Of a DNA stretch of 64,000 nucleotides, positions 61,160-64,000 are shown in pieces (the first letter of the stretch is position 1; each line of letters opens with the position of its first letter). Both the position numbers and the translations under genes were made by a program. The notes below the pieces were generated by a model. The model had not been told where the DNA came from and did not search any database. It saw nothing but the letters and a program-made list of their open reading frames with translations. The stretch is from Paenibacillus sp. Soil750 (GTDB taxonomy: Bacteria > Bacillota > Bacilli > Paenibacillales > NBRC-103111), in the NCBI RefSeq assembly GCF_001428045.1, contig NZ_LMSD01000015.1:1-64000 (forward strand), in the 5' to 3' direction.

Positions 61160-61863
61160 TGAGCGAGCCAAAAATGACCATTCTAGCTATCGGAGGTCAC
61201 GTCGGAGATGCGGAATTAACAGCAGGCGGTGTATTAGCCCACCACTCTCTGAAGGGTGATCGAATTGTTACTTTAGCGTTAACGGCTGGGGAACGTGGCG
61301 TTCCTGCTGGACAAGACATGAAGGAATATCGTGCACAAAAAGTGAATGAGGCTAAAACCTTTGCCGAGATGTTAGGCGGGGATTCCATCGTTTTTGACAT
61401 TCCAGACGGTGAACTGCAGGATAACGAAGAAATGCGCTATCGCGTATGCGATGTGATTCGTGACGTGCGTCCGAACGTGATCATCACGCATTTTAAAAAC
61501 AGCATGCATAAGGATCATATGACGACTCACCGTATTGTGAATGATGCACGCTTTTTCGCGGGGCTAGCCTCGTTTGAGAGAGAGAAGCCAGCTCACTTTG
61601 CAGCTAAATTGTATTATGCTGAAAACTGGGAGGATGCCGTTGACTACCGTCCTTACGTTTATGTCGATTTCCCTAAAGAGGCGTTTGATCTCTGGGTGAA
61701 GGCGGTTTCGACGCATTGGTTCGTGACAGGCAGTAAATCGTTCCAATACTTGGAATACTACAAACATCTGATGCGTGTACGCGGTCTTGAAGCGAGAAAA
61801 GAATATGCGCAGACGTTCATGGTTCCTGAAGAAACAATGCGTATTCGTCAATCGGAATTATAA
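61159..61863 (+). CDS. PIG-L (LmbE-like) family deacetylase
   Basis: This is a 234-residue Zn-dependent N-deacetylase-like protein. The usual AHPDDAE motif appears as GGHVGDAELTAGG, keeping the His and second Asp ligands but replacing PD with VG. The distal metal motif HKDHMTTH is intact. The family removes acetyl groups from GlcNAc derivatives (BshB, MshB). Translational coupling to the GNAT gene is unusual. Confidence 0.88.
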   Translation: MSEPKMTILAIGGHVGDAELTAGGVLAHHSLKGDRIVTLALTAGERGVPAGQDMKEYRAQKVNEAKTFAEMLGGDSIVFDIPDGELQDNEEMRYRVCDVIRDVRPNVIITHFKNSMHKDHMTTHRIVNDARFFAGLASFEREKPAHFAAKLYYAENWEDAVDYRPYVYVDFPKEAFDLWVKAVSTHWFVTGSKSFQYLEYYKHLMRVRGLEARKEYAQTFMVPEETMRIRQSEL

Positions 61864-61965
61864 ATTTAATATCAAAAACTAAATCATAAAAAATACCAAA
61901 TGACTGTAACGAGGCTTGAGCTTGTTGCAGTCATTTTAAAATCAAGGCGAGTTGGGGAGGCAGCG

Positions 61966-63105
61966 ATGATCTTAAATGGTATCGATTGTATAGATAAGTA
62001 TGCTCACTTGTTCAAAGGTAAACGTGTGGGGCTGATTACAGCACCTACGGGATTAAACAAGGATTTTGTATCGACCATACAAATCTTTCATGAGAAGTTC
62101 AACCTGGTAGCTTTGTTTTCGCCAGAGCACGGCGTTCGTGGGGATCTAGCAGCAGGTGCGCTGGTTGACACGTATTTGGATCCATTTACGGGAGTTCCCG
62201 TCTATAGCTTGTATCGGAAAGATTCCAAACGTCTGACGCAGGAAATGTTGGATGAGGTCGATATCATCGTCTACGATATTCAAGACGTTGGTACCCGTTA
62301 CTATACTTTCCTGTATACGATGCTTTATGCGTTGGAAGATTGTGCGTTGGCAGGCAAAGAATTTGTCGTTCTGGACCGCATTAATCCGCTGGATGGGGTA
62401 ACGGTAGAAGGCAATGTGCTCAAAAGCGGCTTCGAATCCTTTGTCGGCAACTATCCGCTCAGTGTACGTTACGGACTGACGCCAGGAGAGGTCGCTATGA
62501 TGGCGAACGATGAAAAGCAATGGCATGGCAAGCTGCATGTAGTACGCTGCGAAGGTTGGGAGCGAAACATGCTGTTCTCGGACACAGGACGTCCTTGGAT
62601 TATGCCTTCCATTGGCATTCCTCGATTTGAGACAGCGGTGCTATATCCTGGTACTTGTATTATAGAAGGAACGAACCTGTCGGAAGGCAGAGGAACGACA
62701 GTTCCGTTTGAGGTTATCGGTGCTCCGTTCATTGATGCGCAGCAGTTAGCAGATGAAATGAATGGGAAAAAGCTACCGGGTGTCGTGTTCCGGCCTGTCT
62801 ATTTTAAACCGACTTTTTCTAAATTTCAGGGAGAACAATGTGCAGGTGTGCAAGTTCACGTGCTCGACAACCGTGCGGTTCGCCCCATCGATATAGGGGT
62901 TACTTTGATGTACACGATCCAGAAGAATTATGAGCAATTTTCATTTTTACCGCCATTTAAAGAAGGTTCAAGACCATTCATTGATTTGCTTGGCGGCGGC
63001 AGCCACTATCGTGAGACTGGAGTTGACGTTCCGGCTATGCTGGAACAATTCCGTGAGGAGAGCCGTGAATTTGCTCGCAGAAAGCAGCCCTATCATCTGT
63101 ATTAG
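61966..63105 (+). CDS. namZ: Exo-beta-N-acetylmuramidase NamZ (DUF1343 family)
   Basis: This 379-residue protein has the DUF1343 hallmarks FSPEHGVRGDLAAGALVD, IVYDIQDVGTRYYTFLYTM, VLDRINPLDG and EGTNLSEGRGTTVPFEVIGAP. Characterised members (B. subtilis NamZ/YbbC) release MurNAc from the non-reducing end of peptidoglycan fragments. No signal peptide follows the chosen ATG 61966 (GGGGAGG upstream), so this copy should act inside the cell on imported GlcNAc/MurNAc oligosaccharides, unlike the secreted Bacillus enzyme. Confidence 0.92.
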   Translation: MILNGIDCIDKYAHLFKGKRVGLITAPTGLNKDFVSTIQIFHEKFNLVALFSPEHGVRGDLAAGALVDTYLDPFTGVPVYSLYRKDSKRLTQEMLDEVDIIVYDIQDVGTRYYTFLYTMLYALEDCALAGKEFVVLDRINPLDGVTVEGNVLKSGFESFVGNYPLSVRYGLTPGEVAMMANDEKQWHGKLHVVRCEGWERNMLFSDTGRPWIMPSIGIPRFETAVLYPGTCIIEGTNLSEGRGTTVPFEVIGAPFIDAQQLADEMNGKKLPGVVFRPVYFKPTFSKFQGEQCAGVQVHVLDNRAVRPIDIGVTLMYTIQKNYEQFSFLPPFKEGSRPFIDLLGGGSHYRETGVDVPAMLEQFREESREFARRKQPYHLY

Positions 63106-63138
63106 AGAGCACTAGAAGCAATTGGGAGGTGACGTTAC

Positions 63139-64000
63139 ATGAAGAGATATGCAGTAGGACTAGATGGCGGAGGTACGAAAACCGCAGTAACCATCGTCGA
63201 TGAGAACGGTCTCGAAGTTCATACGTTTACATCGGGAGCTATTAACTATAATGGCCAGGATGAGGCGAGTGTTCAGGCTAGTCTAGCTGAGATTTTTCGG
63301 AAAATTGATCGCGTATGCGATGGACTTCATCATTGCGCACAAGTGTGTATCGGGGCGGCTGGCATCAGCAATCCAACGGTCACAACCCGTTTGGAATCCA
63401 GTGTTCGGGCGAGTGGCTATGAAGGGCCACTGTTCATAACCGGCGATCAAGATACTGCGCTATGTGGTGCACATAACAGGGAACTGGGGATCATTCTAAT
63501 CGCAGGGACAGGTTCAATTTGTTATGGCAAAAATGAAGCTGGTGACACCCATCGTGCTGGCGGCTATGGCTACCTCATTGATGACGAGGGCAGTGGCTAC
63601 AGCATAGGAAGAGATCTGCTTTCTGTCGTTGTACGGGCTCATGATGGAAGGTTGCCTGCGACGGTCATTACAGGAATGGTGTTTGAGCAATTAGGTATGA
63701 CATCGATTCAGCAAATCATCGGGTTTGTCTATGACAAACAGACCAATAAGAAGGATATCGCTGCGCTTGCACCTATTTTATCCCAAGCATGCGAGCTTGG
63801 GGATGAAGCGGCATTGGCTATCGCCGACAAAAGTGCCCGTTCGTTGCTAGAACTGGTTGTACCTGTCGCGGAAAAACTTTCGATGCAGGAAGGCGTTCTT
63901 GCGATGGCAGGGAGTGCGCTGCTAAAGAATAGCTTCATACAGACAGCTTTTATTAATGGGCTTAAAGAACGTTATCCAGCTATGACCTGTATAACACCAA
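63139..64000 (+). CDS. BadF/BadG/NagK-type amino-sugar kinase (partial, runs off window)
   Basis: The frame from ATG 63139 (GGGAGGTGA upstream) is open to the window end (287 codons). It has the ASKHA phosphate-1 motif GLDGGGTKTAVTIVDE, an adenosine-side GTGSICYG loop and GGYGYLIDDEGSGYSIGRD, typical of N-acetylglucosamine/MurNAc kinases such as Clostridium MurK. In this operon it would phosphorylate imported MurNAc (and GlcNAc) to feed MurQ. Confidence 0.88.
   Translation, partial: MKRYAVGLDGGGTKTAVTIVDENGLEVHTFTSGAINYNGQDEASVQASLAEIFRKIDRVCDGLHHCAQVCIGAAGISNPTVTTRLESSVRASGYEGPLFITGDQDTALCGAHNRELGIILIAGTGSICYGKNEAGDTHRAGGYGYLIDDEGSGYSIGRDLLSVVVRAHDGRLPATVITGMVFEQLGMTSIQQIIGFVYDKQTNKKDIAALAPILSQACELGDEAALAIADKSARSLLELVVPVAEKLSMQEGVLAMAGSALLKNSFIQTAFINGLKERYPAMTCITP

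Overview
The window looks like a chromosomal segment of a Paenibacillus-type, endospore-forming, low-to-moderate-GC Gram-positive. The evidence is three S-layer homology repeats on a secreted protease, two GerA/GerB/GerC germinant-receptor operons with sigma-G-like promoters, several lipoprotein-dependent sugar ABC importers without an ATPase gene, YesM/YesN-type regulation, bacterial nitric oxide synthase and strong purine-rich ribosome binding sites throughout. No rRNA, tRNA, CRISPR array, transposase or phage gene was seen.

Layout. (1) 1-2.2 kb: a 5'-truncated ketoacyl-synthase-III/haem-oxygenase-like fusion overlapping an unrecognised gene. (2) 2.2-7.5 kb, minus strand: a subtilisin-like S-layer protease, then an MFS exporter and its TetR regulator; the two share an 18-bp palindromic operator. 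(3) 7.6-23 kb: a glycan-use locus with a PL8 polysaccharide lyase, a membrane-anchored AraC regulator, an LplB/LplC/LplA-type importer, a GH95 fucosidase broken by a deletion, a metallophosphoesterase and a GH29 fucosidase. The promoters of the lyase and the importer lie in two homologous copies of a segment of about 165 bp. (4) 23-26.8 kb: a minus-strand operon of alkaline-phosphatase-like protein, EamA transporter and phosphoesterase, divergent from a DeoR regulator. (5) 27-29.9 kb: an AraC regulator divergent from a GH35 beta-galactosidase. (6) 30-33.6 kb: a gerA-gerB-gerC operon. (7) 33.7-41 kb: mixed housekeeping and stress genes, including FMN reductase, a very short membrane-protein ORF with an apparent ATT start, a kinase-like ATPase, a TauE-like permease, an ABC-F gene preceded by a 47-codon ORF and an intrinsic terminator (an attenuator layout), a pirin and nitric oxide synthase. 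(8) 41-47.1 kb: a YesM/YesN two-component system with its sugar ABC importer. (9) 47.2-53.2 kb, minus strand: a second germination operon, gerA-gerB-gerC-gerB-gerC, with a duplicated B-C pair. (10) 53.4-54.3 kb: rarD. (11) 54.8 kb to the end: a cell-wall amino-sugar recovery cluster (RpiR regulator, MurQ etherase, ABC importer, tandem GNAT, PIG-L deacetylase, NamZ muramidase and a BadF/NagK-type kinase cut by the window end).

How the parts fit. The last cluster resembles the Bacillus murQ-murR-murP-amiE-nagZ-namZ region, but the phosphotransferase transporter is replaced by an ABC importer plus a cytoplasmic sugar kinase. This implies that free MurNAc or a muropeptide sugar is imported and then phosphorylated before MurQ acts. 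The 7.6-23 kb locus suggests depolymerisation of a uronate- and fucose-containing polysaccharide outside the cell, import of oligosaccharides, and trimming inside by fucosidases, one of which is now damaged. The most notable sequence-level observations are the duplicated promoter module, the leader-ORF/terminator layout before the ABC-F gene, the ABC-based MurNAc cluster and the clustered inverted repeats at 38.4 kb and 54.4 kb.
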